NCBI RefSeq assembly: GCF_023822065.1
Contig: NZ_CP084930.1
Location: forward strand, 2,744,001-2,808,000
Origin: Sphingomonas morindae
Lineage (GTDB): Bacteria; Pseudomonadota; Alphaproteobacteria; Sphingomonadales; Sphingomonadaceae
DNA: 64,000 nt
Direction of reading: 5' to 3'
Below, one piece after another: positions 17,465 through 27,542 of the stretch; within the stretch, counting starts at the first letter, position 1; every line of letters starts with the position of its first letter. The position numbers and the translations under genes were made by a program. The notes under the pieces are model-generated. The model was given only the letters and a program-made list of their open reading frames with translations, was not told the origin of the DNA and did not search any database.

Positions 17465-18988
17465 TCAGACCGTGCGCGGCGGCACGCCACCCTGATCGTC
17501 GCCGTCCGAAATGCCGCGGCCGACATGGCTGCGTTGGCGGCTATAGCCGAAATAGATGACGAGGCCGATCAGCGCCCAGCCCGGCAGCACCAGGATGGCG
17601 ATCAGCGGCAGCGAGAGATACAGCACCAGGCAGCCGATGATCGCCAGCGGCGCGACGATCCAGATCGCGGGCGTGCGGAAGGGGCGGTGCCGATCGGGAT
17701 CGGCGCGGCGCAGCACCAGCACGGAGATCGCCACCATCATGAAGGCGAAGAGCGTGCCCGAGTTGGAATAGTCCGCCAGTTTGCCGACCGGCAGAAAGGC
17801 CGAGGCGAGCGCCACCGCCACGCCGGTAACGGCGGTGACGATGTGCGGCGTGCGCCAGCGCGGATGCACCGCCGCCAGCCGTTCCGGCAGCAGCCCGTCG
17901 CGCGCCATGGTGAAGAAGATGCGCGTCTGGCCGAACATCATCAGCAGCACCACCGAGGGCAGCGCCAGCGTGGCGGCGAGCCCGAGCAGATTGCCGATCG
18001 CGGGATGGCCGAGCACGCGCAACACATGCGCGAGCGCCTCGCGCGAGCAGGGCATGGGTTCCAGCGCGCCGCCCGCGACGATCGCCTGGCAGCGTGCCGC
18101 CAGTTCGGCGGAGCCGGGCAGCAGCGCCGTGCCGGCGGCATCGCGCACCGGCTGGCCGCCGAGCGGCGAGCCGATCGCGCCGGCGGCGACGAGAATGTAG
18201 AAGAGGGTGCAGATGATCAGCGAGGCGATCAGCCCGATCGGCACGTTGCGCTGCGGATCGCGCGTCTCCTCGGCGGCGGTCGAGACGGAATCGAAGCCGA
18301 CATAGGCGAAGAAGATCGAGGCGGCCGCGCCGAAGGTGCCGACCGCGCCGAGCGGCATGAAGGGGTGGAAGTTGCGGGCCTTCATCACCGGCAACGCGAA
18401 GATCATGAAGACGGTGAGCGCGAGCACCTTGATCGCCACGAGCACCGCGTTGACGCGGGCGCTCTCGCTGGTGCCGATCATCAGCAGCCAGGTGGTGAGC
18501 AGCGCGATCACCACGGCCGGGATATTCACCACCCCGCCCGCAAACGGGCCGGCGGTGAAGGCGGCGGGCATGTCTATGTCGAGCCATCCCTTGAGCTGGC
18601 CGACGACATAGCCGGACCAGCCGACCGACACGGCGCTGGCGCCGACCGCATATTCGAGGATCAGCGCCCAGCCGACCATCCAGGCGAGGAGTTCGCCCAC
18701 CACCGCATAGGTATAGGTGTAGGCGGAGCCGGCGACCGGCACCATCGAGGCCAGTTCGGAATAGCAGAGCGCCGCCACCGCGCAGACAAAGGCCGCGATC
18801 ATGAACGAGATGATCATCGAAGGGCCGGCTTTCTGCGTGGCCTCCGAGGTGAGAACGAAGATACCCGTGCCGATCACGCCGCCGATACCGAGCATCGTCA
18901 ATTGAAAGGCACCGAGCGATCGGTGCAGAGACTTTTTCTCCGCTGTCGCGAGGATCGCGTCCAGCGACTTCACACGGCCGAAGATCAT
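17465..18988 (-). CDS. APC-family amino acid permease
   Basis: A 507-residue inner-membrane transporter with about 12 helices. The first helix contains GIGGVIGTGIFVLTSEA, the unwound GIG substrate motif of the APC superfamily. The sequence LASMVPVAGSAYTYTYAVVGELLAW and FFAYVGFDSVSTAAEETRDPQRN match the cationic-amino-acid-transporter (CAT/YfnA) branch. The soluble C-terminus is short, DGDDQGGVPPRTV. Start 18988 (MIFGRVKSLDAILA) follows the family N-terminus; the frame is open well upstream but antisense-like. Substrate is unknown, with a basic or branched amino acid most likely. Confidence 0.9.
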   Translation of the reverse strand: MIFGRVKSLDAILATAEKKSLHRSLGAFQLTMLGIGGVIGTGIFVLTSEATQKAGPSMIISFMIAAFVCAVAALCYSELASMVPVAGSAYTYTYAVVGELLAWMVGWALILEYAVGASAVSVGWSGYVVGQLKGWLDIDMPAAFTAGPFAGGVVNIPAVVIALLTTWLLMIGTSESARVNAVLVAIKVLALTVFMIFALPVMKARNFHPFMPLGAVGTFGAAASIFFAYVGFDSVSTAAEETRDPQRNVPIGLIASLIICTLFYILVAAGAIGSPLGGQPVRDAAGTALLPGSAELAARCQAIVAGGALEPMPCSREALAHVLRVLGHPAIGNLLGLAATLALPSVVLLMMFGQTRIFFTMARDGLLPERLAAVHPRWRTPHIVTAVTGVAVALASAFLPVGKLADYSNSGTLFAFMMVAISVLVLRRADPDRHRPFRTPAIWIVAPLAIIGCLVLYLSLPLIAILVLPGWALIGLVIYFGYSRQRSHVGRGISDGDDQGGVPPRTV

Positions 18989-19079
18989 CAAGCCTGATTC
19001 CCTGGTGACGGCTGCGTCATCGCGCCGTCCTATATGGGCGGTAAGCGTAGCCGCTTCGCGCCGGACCGCAAGCCTTCGC

Positions 19080-19460
19080 TCAGCCGGCGGCCAGCATCGG
19101 GCCGAGCGGGCGGCCGGCGAAGATGTGGACATGGAGGTGCGGCACCTCCTGGTGCGCGTCCCGGCCGGTATTGGCGAGAAGGCGATAGCCGCTCTCCACC
19201 AGCCCGGCCGCGCGCGCCACCGCGCCCACGGCGCGGACGAAGCCCGCGATCTCGGCATCGTTCGCGCGCGACGAGAAATCGTCCCACGAGACATAGCGGC
19301 CCTTGGGGATCACCAGCACATGATGCGGGGCCTGCGGGTTGATATCGTGGAAGGCGAGCGCGTGCGCATCCTCATAGACGGTGCGCGCCGGGATCTCGCC
19401 GCGCAGGATGCGCGCGAAGATGTTGGCGTCGTCATAGGGCTGGGTGGCGTCGATGGGCAT
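19080..19460 (-). CDS. HIT-family nucleotide hydrolase/transferase
   Basis: The 126-residue histidine-triad protein has DDANIFARILRGEIPA, FHDINPQAPHHVLVIPK and the triad HLHVH at 108-112, close to the Hint/HinT group that hydrolyses adenosine 5'-phosphoramidates. It is 14 bases downstream of hisE on the same strand, apparently the last gene of the his operon. Such a position is common in alphaproteobacteria but does not imply a role in histidine synthesis. Confidence 0.92.
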   Translation of the reverse strand: MPIDATQPYDDANIFARILRGEIPARTVYEDAHALAFHDINPQAPHHVLVIPKGRYVSWDDFSSRANDAEIAGFVRAVGAVARAAGLVESGYRLLANTGRDAHQEVPHLHVHIFAGRPLGPMLAAG

Positions 19461-19474
19461 GGCGGTCCCTCTGG

Positions 19475-19882
19475 TCAGCCCTTGCGGATGCGGGGGCGGC
19501 GTCCCGGCTCGGCGCCGGGCGCGAGGCGCGGCTCGGCCGCGAGGATCGGCCGGGGCGCGCCGGCGGGGGCGGAACGCGCCGCCTTTTCGGCGAGGCCGGA
19601 CACGCCGTCGCGCCGATCAAGCTCGGCCAGCACGGCGGCGAGCGGCACGTCGCGCGCGCCGAGCAGCACGAGCAGATGGAAGAGCAGGTCCGCCGCCTCG
19701 CCGGTGAGCGCGGCCTGATCCTCCCCGAGCGCCGCGATCACCGTTTCCACCGCTTCCTCGCCAAGCTTCTGCGCGATCTTGGGCAGGCCCTTGGCGAACA
19801 GGGCGGCGACATAGGAACCATCGGGCGCGGCGTCGCGGCGCGCGGCGATGGTGGCTTCGAGGCGGAGGAGCGTATCGGCCAT
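19475..19882 (-). CDS. hisE: Phosphoribosyl-ATP pyrophosphatase with C-terminal tail
   Basis: Second step of histidine synthesis (PR-ATP to PR-AMP). The 135-residue protein has the MazG-like helical core to about residue 95: [40 protein letters not shown], with the Mg-binding Glu/Asp. About 40 more residues are Ala/Pro/Arg-rich, end in RPRIRKG, and look disordered. Start 19882 gives [16 protein letters not shown]. hisF ends 32 bases upstream. Confidence 0.93.
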   Translation of the reverse strand: MADTLLRLEATIAARRDAAPDGSYVAALFAKGLPKIAQKLGEEAVETVIAALGEDQAALTGEAADLLFHLLVLLGARDVPLAAVLAELDRRDGVSGLAEKAARSAPAGAPRPILAAEPRLAPGAEPGRRPRIRKG

Positions 19883-19914
19883 GGCGTCGGTCTTGCGGGC
19901 GGGGGCGGCGCGCG

Positions 19915-20676
19915 TCAACCGCGCACCGGCAGGCCGGCCGCGGCGAGCGCCCGGTGGGCCTCGGCGACGCTGTGCTGGCCGAAATGGAAGATCGAGGCGG
20001 CAAGCACCGCCGAGGCGCCACCATCGCGCACGCCTTCGACGAGATGATCCAGCGTGCCGACACCGCCGCTGGCGATCACCGGCACCGTCACCGCGTCCGC
20101 GATCGCGCGGGTCAAGGCGAGATCATAGCCGTCGCGCGTGCCGTCGCGGTCCATCGAGGTGACGAGCAGCTCGCCCGCGCCCCGGGCGGCGAGATCGCGC
20201 GCATGGGCGATGGCATCGATGCCGGTCGGCCGGCGGCCGCCATGGGTATAGACTTCCCACCGATCCGGCCCGGTCCGCCGCGCATCGATCGCGCCGACCA
20301 CGCATTGCGCGCCGAACCGCTCGGCCATGTCGCCCACCAGCGCCGGCCGGGCGACGGCGGCGGAGTTCACCGCCACCTTGTCCGCCCCCGCCAGTAGCAG
20401 CGCGCGCGCATCCTCGACGGTGCGAACGCCGCCGCCGACGGTGAGCGGCATGAAGCAGACGGCGGCGGTGCGCGCCACCACATCGAGCAGCGTGCCGCGC
20501 TCCTCGTGGCTGGCGGTGATGTCGAGAAAGCACAGCTCGTCGGCGCGTGCCGCATCATAGATCCGCGCCTGCTCCACCGGGTCGCCGGCATCGGCGAGAT
20601 CGAGGAAGTTGACGCCCTTCACGACGCGGCCGCCGGCCACGTCGAGACAGGGGATGACGCGGACGCGGACGCTCAT
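19915..20676 (-). CDS. hisF: Imidazole glycerol phosphate synthase, cyclase subunit
   Basis: Partner of HisH; uses ammonia to form IGP and AICAR. The 253-residue TIM barrel has [19 protein letters not shown] with the catalytic Asp, [23 protein letters not shown], and the second catalytic Asp in [13 protein letters not shown]. The start overlaps the hisA stop (ATGA at 20673-20676). Confidence 0.97.
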   Translation of the reverse strand: MSVRVRVIPCLDVAGGRVVKGVNFLDLADAGDPVEQARIYDAARADELCFLDITASHEERGTLLDVVARTAAVCFMPLTVGGGVRTVEDARALLLAGADKVAVNSAAVARPALVGDMAERFGAQCVVGAIDARRTGPDRWEVYTHGGRRPTGIDAIAHARDLAARGAGELLVTSMDRDGTRDGYDLALTRAIADAVTVPVIASGGVGTLDHLVEGVRDGGASAVLAASIFHFGQHSVAEAHRALAAAGLPVRG

Positions 20677-21410
20677 GCCGCCGCCACGCGCAGCGCCTCG
20701 GCGAGATCGAGCCGGCCGTCATACAAAGCGCGGCCGGTGATCACGCCCTCGATGCCGCCGCCCGAGAGATCCGCCGTCACCGCCTTGAGCGCGTGGATAT
20801 CGGCCATGCCCGCGACGCCGCCGCTGGCGATGACGGGGATGGTCGTCGCCTCCGCCAGCGCCTGGGTGGCGGTGACGTTGCAGCCCTTGAGCAGCCCGTC
20901 GCGCCCGACATCGGTGAAGAGCAGGGCGGCGACGCCGGCATCGGCGAAGCGCTCCGCCAGATCGATCACGCGCACCTCGGAAATATCCGCCCAGCCATGG
21001 GTGGCGACGAAGCCGTCGCGCGCATCCACGCCGACCACGATGCGGCCGGGCAGCGCGCGCGCCGCCTCGCGCACCAGCTGCGGATGATCGAGCGCGGCGG
21101 TGCCGATCACCACCCGGTCCACGCCGAGCGCGAGCCAGTGGTCGATCGCGGCGCGGTCGCGGATGCCGCCCCCCAATTGCACCTTGCCCGGAAAGGCCGC
21201 GACGATCGCCTCCACCGCCGCCGCGTTGACGGCGTGGCCGGCAAAGGCGCCATCGAGATCGACGACATGGAGATGGGTGGCGCCAAGCTCGGCGAAGCGG
21301 CGCGCCTGGGCGGCCGGATCATCGCCATAGATGGTGGCGCGGGCCATATCGCCCTCGGCGAGGCGCACGATCTGGCCGGCCTTGAGGTCGATTGCGGGGA
21401 AGACGATCAT
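20673..21410 (-). CDS. hisA: ProFAR isomerase
   Basis: Opens the aminoaldose ring of ProFAR in histidine synthesis. The 245-residue TIM barrel begins [21 protein letters not shown] with the catalytic Asp. It has [20 protein letters not shown], and the late Asp in [14 protein letters not shown]. The Met at 21410 makes a 4-base ATGA overlap with the hisH stop; an upstream Met at 21419 would add three residues. Confidence 0.97.
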   Translation of the reverse strand: MIVFPAIDLKAGQIVRLAEGDMARATIYGDDPAAQARRFAELGATHLHVVDLDGAFAGHAVNAAAVEAIVAAFPGKVQLGGGIRDRAAIDHWLALGVDRVVIGTAALDHPQLVREAARALPGRIVVGVDARDGFVATHGWADISEVRVIDLAERFADAGVAALLFTDVGRDGLLKGCNVTATQALAEATTIPVIASGGVAGMADIHALKAVTADLSGGGIEGVITGRALYDGRLDLAEALRVAAA

Positions 21411-22018
21411 GGCCGCCACTCCAGAAAGCGGGAGAGAAAGGCCAGCCCATAGGCCTGGCTCTTCTCGGGATGGAATTGCACGCCGACGATGGTGTCGCGA
21501 CCGACGGCGGCGGTGATGGCGCCGCCATGATCGGTGCGCGCCAGCACCTGCGCCGGATCGGCGGCATCGAAGGCGAAGCTGTGCAGGAAATAGGCCTCGC
21601 CCGGCACCAGCAGCGGGTGGGGCGTGGCGGCATGGACATCGTTCCAGCCCATATGCGGCACGCGCAGCGCCGGGCCGGGTGCGATCGGGCGCACCGTGCC
21701 GGGGATCCAGCCCAGCCCCTTGTGATCGCCAAGCTCGATGCCCCGGTCCGCGAGCAGCTGCATGCCCACGCAGACGCCGAGAAAGGGCCGGCCGCGCAGC
21801 GCCACCGCCTCCGCCATCGCCTCCACCACGCCATTCGCCGCGAGCAGGCCCGACATACAGGCGCCGAACGCGCCCACGCCGGGCAGCACGATGCGGTCGG
21901 CGCGGGCGATCCGCTCCGGATCGGCGGTGATCGCCACCGTATCGGCGCCGGCGGCGGCGAGGGCGTTGGCGACCGAGCGGAGATTGCCGGCGCCGTAATC
22001 GATCAGCGCCACCGTCAT
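21407..22018 (-). CDS. hisH: Imidazole glycerol phosphate synthase, glutaminase subunit
   Basis: Class I glutamine amidotransferase that feeds ammonia to HisF. The 203-residue protein has [14 protein letters not shown], the oxyanion region LPGVGAFG, the nucleophile in [10 protein letters not shown], and the His-Glu pair in [13 protein letters not shown]. All catalytic residues are present. It lies 83 bases downstream of hisB; that gap holds no further gene. Confidence 0.97.
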   Translation of the reverse strand: MTVALIDYGAGNLRSVANALAAAGADTVAITADPERIARADRIVLPGVGAFGACMSGLLAANGVVEAMAEAVALRGRPFLGVCVGMQLLADRGIELGDHKGLGWIPGTVRPIAPGPALRVPHMGWNDVHAATPHPLLVPGEAYFLHSFAFDAADPAQVLARTDHGGAITAAVGRDTIVGVQFHPEKSQAYGLAFLSRFLEWRP

Positions 22019-22101
22019 CGGCGAAGCGCCTCGACGAGGCGCGGGGTGGCGCTCCCGACCGCCCCGACCGGGGTGAAAGCGCGCGGCGACGGGATGATCA
22101 T

Positions 22102-22695
22102 TCAGCCTCCCAGCGTGCCCTTGGTGGACGGCACCTGATCCGCCTTGCGCGGATCCACCTCAATCGCGGCGCGCAGCGCGCGCGCCAGCGCCTTGAACGC
22201 GCTTTCCGCGATATGATGGTTGTTGCGCCCGTACAGCGTCTCGACATGCAGCGTGATGCCGGCGGTCTGCGCGAAGCTCTGGAACCAGTGCTCGAACAAT
22301 TCGGTGTCGAAATCGCCGAGCTTGGACTGGGTGAAGGCGGTGCGCCACACCAGATAGGGCCGCCCCGATATGTCGATGGCGACGCGCGTCAGCGCCTCGT
22401 CCATCGGCGCATAGGCGGCGCCGAAGCGCTGGATGCCCTTGCGATCGCCGAGCGCCTGCGAAAAGGCCTGGCCGATCGCGAGCGCCGAATCCTCGGTGGT
22501 GTGATGCTGGTCGATATGGAGATCGCCCTTCGCCTCGACGGTGAGATCGAGCAGCGCGTGGCGGGCCAGCTGCTCCAGCATATGGTCCAGGAAGCCGATG
22601 CCGGTACGAACGGCATAGACGCCGCTGCCATCGAGATCGAGGGTGACGGCGAGCTGGGTTTCGGTGGTTTCGCGGCGGACGGTGGCGCGGCGCAT
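22102..22695 (-). CDS. hisB: Imidazoleglycerol-phosphate dehydratase
   Basis: Mn-dependent dehydratase of histidine synthesis. The 197-residue monofunctional form (no phosphatase domain) has [40 protein letters not shown] and [20 protein letters not shown], the histidine clusters that bind Mn. Apparent first gene of hisB-H-A-F-E; divergent from sspB with 94 bases between the starts. Confidence 0.97.
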   Translation of the reverse strand: MRRATVRRETTETQLAVTLDLDGSGVYAVRTGIGFLDHMLEQLARHALLDLTVEAKGDLHIDQHHTTEDSALAIGQAFSQALGDRKGIQRFGAAYAPMDEALTRVAIDISGRPYLVWRTAFTQSKLGDFDTELFEHWFQSFAQTAGITLHVETLYGRNNHHIAESAFKALARALRAAIEVDPRKADQVPSTKGTLGG

Positions 22696-22789
22696 GGACG
22701 GTCCTTCGGCAGAGGCGCCGCCCTCATAGCGCCCCCGCCGTGTGGCGCAACGGCTTGACCCTGGCGGCCCCCGCGTTCAGGAACGCGCT

Positions 22790-23272
22790 ATGAGTGAAGG
22801 TGCCGAGCTCGAGAGCCTGATTCCCTATGACGAGATCGTGCAGGAAGCCCTGCGCGCGGTCGTCGGTCGCGTCCTCGGCGAGGTCGAGCGCGGCGGCGGC
22901 CTGCCGGGGGAACATCATTTCTACATCACCTTCAAGACGCAGGCGCCGGGCGTGGATATCCCCGCCCATCTCGCGCAGCGTTTCCCCGACGAGATGACGA
23001 TCGTCATCCAGAACCGCTTCTGGGATCTGCGCGTCACGCCCGAGGGCTTCGAGGTGGGGCTGTCGTTCAACCAGGTGCCGGCCAAGCTGGTCGTGCCGTT
23101 CGCGGCGGTGACGGGCTTTGTCGATCCCGCCGTCAATTTCGCGCTGCAGTTCCAGGTTCAGGCCGAGGGCATGGAGCCCGAATCCGCCGGCGAGGCGGAG
23201 AATGACGCGCCGAGCGTCAGCCAGGAAGACGGCTCCAACGTCGTCTCGGTCGATTTCACGCGGAAGAAATAG
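22790..23272 (+). CDS. sspB: SspB ClpXP protease adaptor
   Basis: Delivers ssrA-tagged proteins and, in other alphaproteobacteria, further substrates to ClpXP. The 160-residue protein has IPYDEIVQEALRAVVGRVL and HHFYITFKTQAPGVDIP, LPxxMTIVIQNRFWDL-type and FEVGLSFNQVPAKLVVPF motifs of the alphaproteobacterial SspB fold. A flexible acidic linker and a ClpX-binding tail (SNVVSVDFTRKK) follow. The start at 22790 has CAGGAA upstream and gives MSEGAELESLIPYD; earlier codons in frame are non-conserved. Confidence 0.92.
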   Translation: MSEGAELESLIPYDEIVQEALRAVVGRVLGEVERGGGLPGEHHFYITFKTQAPGVDIPAHLAQRFPDEMTIVIQNRFWDLRVTPEGFEVGLSFNQVPAKLVVPFAAVTGFVDPAVNFALQFQVQAEGMEPESAGEAENDAPSVSQEDGSNVVSVDFTRKK

Positions 23273-23382
23273 AACGCGCCCTTTCGGACACGCTTGCGCC
23301 GCGGCTGCGGGCGTCCCGGCTTGACGAGGGCCGCTCCGGCTCCCCAACTCGTAGGCGCACACGAAGGATCGCCCGGGACCCC

Positions 23383-25971
23383 ATGAAGCTCGTCGTCGTC
23401 GAATCGCCCGCCAAGGCGAAAACCATCGAGAAATATCTCGGCCCCGGCTACCGGGTGCTGGCCTCCTATGGCCATGTCCGCGATCTGCCCGCCAAGGACG
23501 GATCGGTCGATCCGGACCAGGGTTTCGCCATGGAATGGGAGAGCTATCCGGACAAGGCGCGCCAGCTCAAGGCGATCGCGGACGAGGCCAAGGGCGCCGA
23601 GACGCTGATCCTCGCCACCGACCCCGATCGCGAGGGCGAGGCGATTTCCTGGCATGTCCAGGAGGTGCTGCGGAAGCGCCGGGCGCTGCCCAAGGCGGTG
23701 CAGCGCGTCACCTTCAACGCCATCACCAAGCCCGCCGTGACCCAGGCCATGGCCCAGCCGCGCGGGCTCGACGAGGATCTGATCGACGCCTACCGCGCCC
23801 GGCGCGCGCTGGATTATCTGGTGGGCTTCACCCTCTCGCCGGTGCTGTGGCGCAAGCTGCCCGGCGCCAAATCGGCCGGGCGCGTCCAATCGGTGGCGCT
23901 GCGGCTGGTGGTGGATCGCGAACGCGAGATCGAGCAGTTCCGCGCGCAGGAATATTGGTCCGTCATCGCCCAGCTGGAGCAGGACGGCGTGGCCTTCCCG
24001 GCGCGGCTGGTGCGCTGGCGCGGCGCGAAGCTGGATCGGCTCGCGCTCGGCACGCAGGGCGAGGCGGAAGCCGCCAAGGCCGATGTCGAGGCGGCGCGCC
24101 TCGGCGTCGCCTCGGTCGAGACCAAGCCGCTCACCCGCAACCCGCCGCCGCCCTTCACCACCTCCACGCTCCAGCAGGAGGCCGCGCGCAAGCTCGGCTT
24201 CTCGGCCAGCCATACGATGCGCGTCGCCCAGTCGCTCTACGAGGAGGGGCTGATCACCTATATGCGGACCGACGGCGTGCAGATGGACGAAAGCGCCATC
24301 AGCGCCGCCCGCCACGCCATCGCGGCACGCTATGACGGCGGCTATGTGCCGGACAAGCCCCGCCACTACACCGCCAAGGCGAAGAATGCGCAGGAAGCGC
24401 ACGAGGCGATCCGCCCGACCGACTTCAATCGCGAGCGCGCCGCCTCGGGCGATCATGCCCGGCTCTACGAACTGGTCTACAAGCGCGCGCTCGCCAGCCA
24501 GATGGCTTCGGCGCGGCTGGAGCGCACGGTGGTGGAGCTGACCGACGGCACCGGCCAGCTCGCGCTCCGCGCCACCGGCCAGGTGGTGCTCTTCCCCGGC
24601 TATCTCGCCTTGTACGAGGAGGGGCGCGACGACGAGGGCGACGAGGAATCGCGCCGTCTGCCGCGGCTGGCCGAGGGGGATTCGCCGGCGCTGCGCGGAG
24701 TGGCGGCGGAACAGCATTTCACCCAGCCGCCGCCGCGCTATTCGGAGGCGTCGCTCGTCAAGAAGATGGAGGAACTCGGCATCGGCCGCCCCTCCACCTA
24801 TGCTTCGATCCTCCAGACGATCAAGGACCGCGCCTATGTGCGGATCGACAAGAACCGCTTCCACGCCGAGGAGAGCGGGCGGCTGGTGACGGCGTTTCTC
24901 GAGCGCTTCTTCGAGAAATATGTGAGCTATGATTTCACCGCCGGGCTGGAGGAGGAGCTGGACGACGTGTCCGGCGGCCGCGCCCAGTGGCAGGCGGTGC
25001 TCGAGGCTTTCTGGCGCGATTTCAAGCCCAAGACGGCCGAAGTCATGGAGCAGAAGCCGTCGGAGGTGACGGCCGCGCTGGATCAGTTCCTCGCCCCCTA
25101 TCTCTTCCCCGACACGGGCGACGGCAAGGATCCGCGGCTGTGCCCCGCCTGCCATCAGGGCCGGCTGGCGCTGCGCGGCGGCCGGTTCGGCGCCTTCATC
25201 GCCTGCTCCAACTATCCCGACTGCAAATATACCCGCCGCTTCGCCCAGCCGGGCGGCGAGGGCGAGGCCGCCAATGACTCCGGCCCCGAGGAGCTGGGCC
25301 AGGATCCCGAGACGGGCGAGGCGGTGACGCGGCGCGCCGGGCGCTTCGGGCCCTATATCCAGCTGGGCGAGGGCAAGGAGGCCAAGCGCGCCTCGATCCC
25401 CAAGGATGTCGGCACGCCCGATCTCGCCATGGCGCTCAAGCTGCTGTCGCTGCCGCGCACGGTGGGCGCGCATCCCGAGACGGGCAAGCCGGTGACCGCT
25501 TCGATCGGCCGCTATGGCCCCTATCTTGCGCATGACGGCAAATATGCGCGGCTCGGCTCCACGGCGGATGTGTTCGAGACGGGCATGAACGCCGCCGTCG
25601 TCAAGCTCGCCGAGGCGGCGGCCGGCGGAGGGCGACGTCAGGGCGCCAGCCGCGAGCCGCTCGCCACGCTGGGCGCCGGCGCCGATGGCGCGGAGATCAA
25701 GGTGATGGAAGGCCGCTACGGCCCCTATGTCACCGACGGCACCACCAACGCCACCTTGCCCAAGGGCAAGGAGCCGAAGACGCTGACGCTGGACGAGGCG
25801 GTGCTGCTGCTCGCCGAGCGCGCGGCCAAGGCGCCGGCCAAGGGCAAGAAGAAGGCGCCCGCCAAAAAGGCGTCGGCCAAGAAGGCGGCGAGCGGCGCCA
25901 AGCCCGCCGCCGCGAAAAAGGCGCCGGCGCGCAAGAAGAAGGCCGAGCCCGCCGACGAGGCGGCGGAATAG
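23383..25971 (+). CDS. topA: DNA topoisomerase I
   Basis: Relaxes negative supercoils (type IA). The 862-residue protein has an N-terminal Toprim domain: VVVESPAKAKTIEKYL, then LATDPDREGEAISWHV. The active-site Tyr293 is in LITYMRTDGV. One clear C-terminal zinc finger (CPACHQGRLALRGG....CSNYPDCKY) is followed by several TopA repeat segments (RFGPYIQLGEG, YGPYLAHDGKYA, YGPYVTDGT). The protein ends in a Lys/Ala-rich tail of about 45 residues, probably for DNA or RNA polymerase contact. Start ATG 23383 gives MKLVVVESPAK. Confidence 0.97.
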   Translation: MKLVVVESPAKAKTIEKYLGPGYRVLASYGHVRDLPAKDGSVDPDQGFAMEWESYPDKARQLKAIADEAKGAETLILATDPDREGEAISWHVQEVLRKRRALPKAVQRVTFNAITKPAVTQAMAQPRGLDEDLIDAYRARRALDYLVGFTLSPVLWRKLPGAKSAGRVQSVALRLVVDREREIEQFRAQEYWSVIAQLEQDGVAFPARLVRWRGAKLDRLALGTQGEAEAAKADVEAARLGVASVETKPLTRNPPPPFTTSTLQQEAARKLGFSASHTMRVAQSLYEEGLITYMRTDGVQMDESAISAARHAIAARYDGGYVPDKPRHYTAKAKNAQEAHEAIRPTDFNRERAASGDHARLYELVYKRALASQMASARLERTVVELTDGTGQLALRATGQVVLFPGYLALYEEGRDDEGDEESRRLPRLAEGDSPALRGVAAEQHFTQPPPRYSEASLVKKMEELGIGRPSTYASILQTIKDRAYVRIDKNRFHAEESGRLVTAFLERFFEKYVSYDFTAGLEEELDDVSGGRAQWQAVLEAFWRDFKPKTAEVMEQKPSEVTAALDQFLAPYLFPDTGDGKDPRLCPACHQGRLALRGGRFGAFIACSNYPDCKYTRRFAQPGGEGEAANDSGPEELGQDPETGEAVTRRAGRFGPYIQLGEGKEAKRASIPKDVGTPDLAMALKLLSLPRTVGAHPETGKPVTASIGRYGPYLAHDGKYARLGSTADVFETGMNAAVVKLAEAAAGGGRRQGASREPLATLGAGADGAEIKVMEGRYGPYVTDGTTNATLPKGKEPKTLTLDEAVLLLAERAAKAPAKGKKKAPAKKASAKKAASGAKPAAAKKAPARKKKAEPADEAAE

Positions 25972-26002
25972 GGGCGGGCGTCGCGACGGCGCCCCCCGGC
26001 CG

Positions 26003-26359
26003 TTACAACGCGACCAGCCGATCGTCGTCGAGATCGAGCATCAGGCTCACCAGCCCGCCATAGCTTATGCGGCGATCGAGCGCGGTCGCGGCCAGGCCGG
26101 CGAGATCGAGCCCCGTCTGGCAGGCGATGACGCGGACATTCAGCGCCAGCGCCTCCTCCAGCAATTGCGCCAGCGCGGGCAGGCCGGCGGCGCGAAAGCG
26201 ATCATCGTCCGCCTCGGCCACCGGAGGGCGCAGCGCACCCACGGCATCGCCCTGAAGGAAGAGCCGCACGCGCGCGCCCAGCGCCGCCTTGGCCGCCGCC
26301 AGCTCCAGCGCCGGGCGCAGCCGCCCGGGCGCGGTGACGATGACCGTCAGGCCGCGCAT
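26003..26359 (-). CDS. DsrE/DsrF-like small protein
   Basis: The 118-residue protein resembles the DsrE/TusD fold: a first strand [10 protein letters not shown], an Ala-rich helix, RLFLQGDAV, then VIACQTGLDLAGL with one Cys at the position used for sulfur relay. It overlaps the end of the moeB-like gene by 13 bases. Sulfur transfer to or from the ThiF-fold neighbour is a plausible inference. Confidence 0.72.
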   Translation of the reverse strand: MRGLTVIVTAPGRLRPALELAAAKAALGARVRLFLQGDAVGALRPPVAEADDDRFRAAGLPALAQLLEEALALNVRVIACQTGLDLAGLAATALDRRISYGGLVSLMLDLDDDRLVAL

Positions 26360-27096
26360 CGGCAGGCCGGATCGCGGGGCACCGCGATGGTGCGGAAGCG
26401 GAAGGCGAGCGCGTCCACGATCAGCAGCCGGCCCGCCGTATCCTCGCCAAAGGGCACGACCTGGCGGATCGCCTCGATCGCGGCGAGGCTGCCGGCGACG
26501 CCGGTCATCGCGCCGAGCACGCCCTCGTCCGCGCAGCTGGTGCCCGGTCGCTCGGGATCGCCGCCGACGAGGCAGCGATAGCAGGGCTTGTCGGGCTCCC
26601 AGCCGCGATAGACGGCGATCTGCGCCTCGAACTGGCCGACCGCGGCCGAAACCAGCGGCACGCGCGCTTCGTGCGCGGCATCGGCGATGGCGAGGCGGGT
26701 GGCGAAATTGTCCGATCCGTCCACCACCACATCGGCCGCCGCGAGCAGCGGCGCGGCGGTGGCGGCGGTGAGGCGCTGGTCCACCGGGGTGAATTGCACG
26801 TCCGGATTGAGCCGCTGCACCGCGTTGGCGGCGGCGACGACCTTGCGCGTGCCGACATCGCGCGTGCCGAACAGCGTCTGGCGCTGAAGGTTGGAGAGGG
26901 CGACGATATCGTCGTCCGCCACCGTCAGCCGGCCGATCCCGGCGGCGGCGAGATATTGGATAAGCGGGGAGCCGATTCCGCCCGCGCCGATCACCAGCAC
27001 ATGCGCGGCCAGCAGCCGAGCCTGGCCGCTGCCGCCCACCTCCTTGAGGATGATGTGGCGGGCATAGCGATCCAGCTGGGTGTCGCTGAGCGTCAT
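26347..27096 (-). CDS. MoeB/ThiF-type adenylyltransferase
   Basis: E1-like enzyme that adenylates the C-terminal Gly of a small sulfur carrier (MoaD or ThiS type). The 249-residue protein has [15 protein letters not shown], the nucleotide motif [37 protein letters not shown] and [16 protein letters not shown] and CRC at the C-terminus suggest the zinc-binding CxxC pairs. It lacks a rhodanese domain. The start overlaps the dut stop by ATGA (27093-27096). MoeB is the better guess because a molybdenum enzyme is present at 35.1 kb; ThiF is possible. Confidence 0.88.
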   Translation of the reverse strand: MTLSDTQLDRYARHIILKEVGGSGQARLLAAHVLVIGAGGIGSPLIQYLAAAGIGRLTVADDDIVALSNLQRQTLFGTRDVGTRKVVAAANAVQRLNPDVQFTPVDQRLTAATAAPLLAAADVVVDGSDNFATRLAIADAAHEARVPLVSAAVGQFEAQIAVYRGWEPDKPCYRCLVGGDPERPGTSCADEGVLGAMTGVAGSLAAIEAIRQVVPFGEDTAGRLLIVDALAFRFRTIAVPRDPACRCAA

Positions 27097-27542
27097 GGCA
27101 GCGAATGCCGGCCCGTGGAGCCGAAGCCGCCGGTGCCGCGCACCGTATCGTCCAGCTCCTGCACCTCGATCAGCCGCGCCGCCTCGACCGCCGCCGGCAC
27201 CAGCTGGGCGATGCGTTCGCCGCGCGTCACCTGAAAAGGCTCGGCGCCGAGATTGGCGAGGATCACCTTCACCTCGCCGCGATAGTCCGCATCGATCGTG
27301 CCGGGGCTGTTGAGGCAGGTGACGCCATGTTTGAGCGCCAGCCCCGAACGCGGCCGCACCTGGATCTCGAAGCCCGGCGGGATCGCCACCGCGAAGCCGG
27401 TCGCCACCGCGTGGCGCGCGCCCGGCGCGAGGCACACATCCTCGGCGGCGACGATATCCAGCCCGGCCGCGCCGGTGGTGGCATAGGCGGGGGCGGGCAG
27501 GCCTTCGCCATGGGGCAGGCGCTTGAGCGCGATCTCGATCAT
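27093..27542 (-). CDS. dut: dUTP diphosphatase
   Basis: Hydrolyses dUTP to dUMP and pyrophosphate. The 149-residue trimeric type has the five motifs: [45 protein letters not shown] and the C-terminal GTGGFGSTG. Start ATG 27542 overlaps the coaBC stop (27539). Third-from-last of the coaBC-dut-moeB-dsrE overlapping operon; coaBC-dut is a frequent pairing. Confidence 0.96.
   Translation of the reverse strand: MIEIALKRLPHGEGLPAPAYATTGAAGLDIVAAEDVCLAPGARHAVATGFAVAIPPGFEIQVRPRSGLALKHGVTCLNSPGTIDADYRGEVKVILANLGAEPFQVTRGERIAQLVPAAVEAARLIEVQELDDTVRGTGGFGSTGRHSLP

Noticed and set aside
22019-22101. Gap between hisH and hisB considered for a small gene or leader peptide
   Set aside because: Too short, no start with a ribosome site, no His-rich leader.
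23158-25533. Minus-strand open frame of about 790 codons opposite topA
   Set aside because: Antisense to topA; no ribosome site or recognisable domain.
25800-25970. Lys/Ala repeat in topA considered as a tandem DNA repeat
   Set aside because: It is a normal basic C-terminal tail; the repeat units are irregular.
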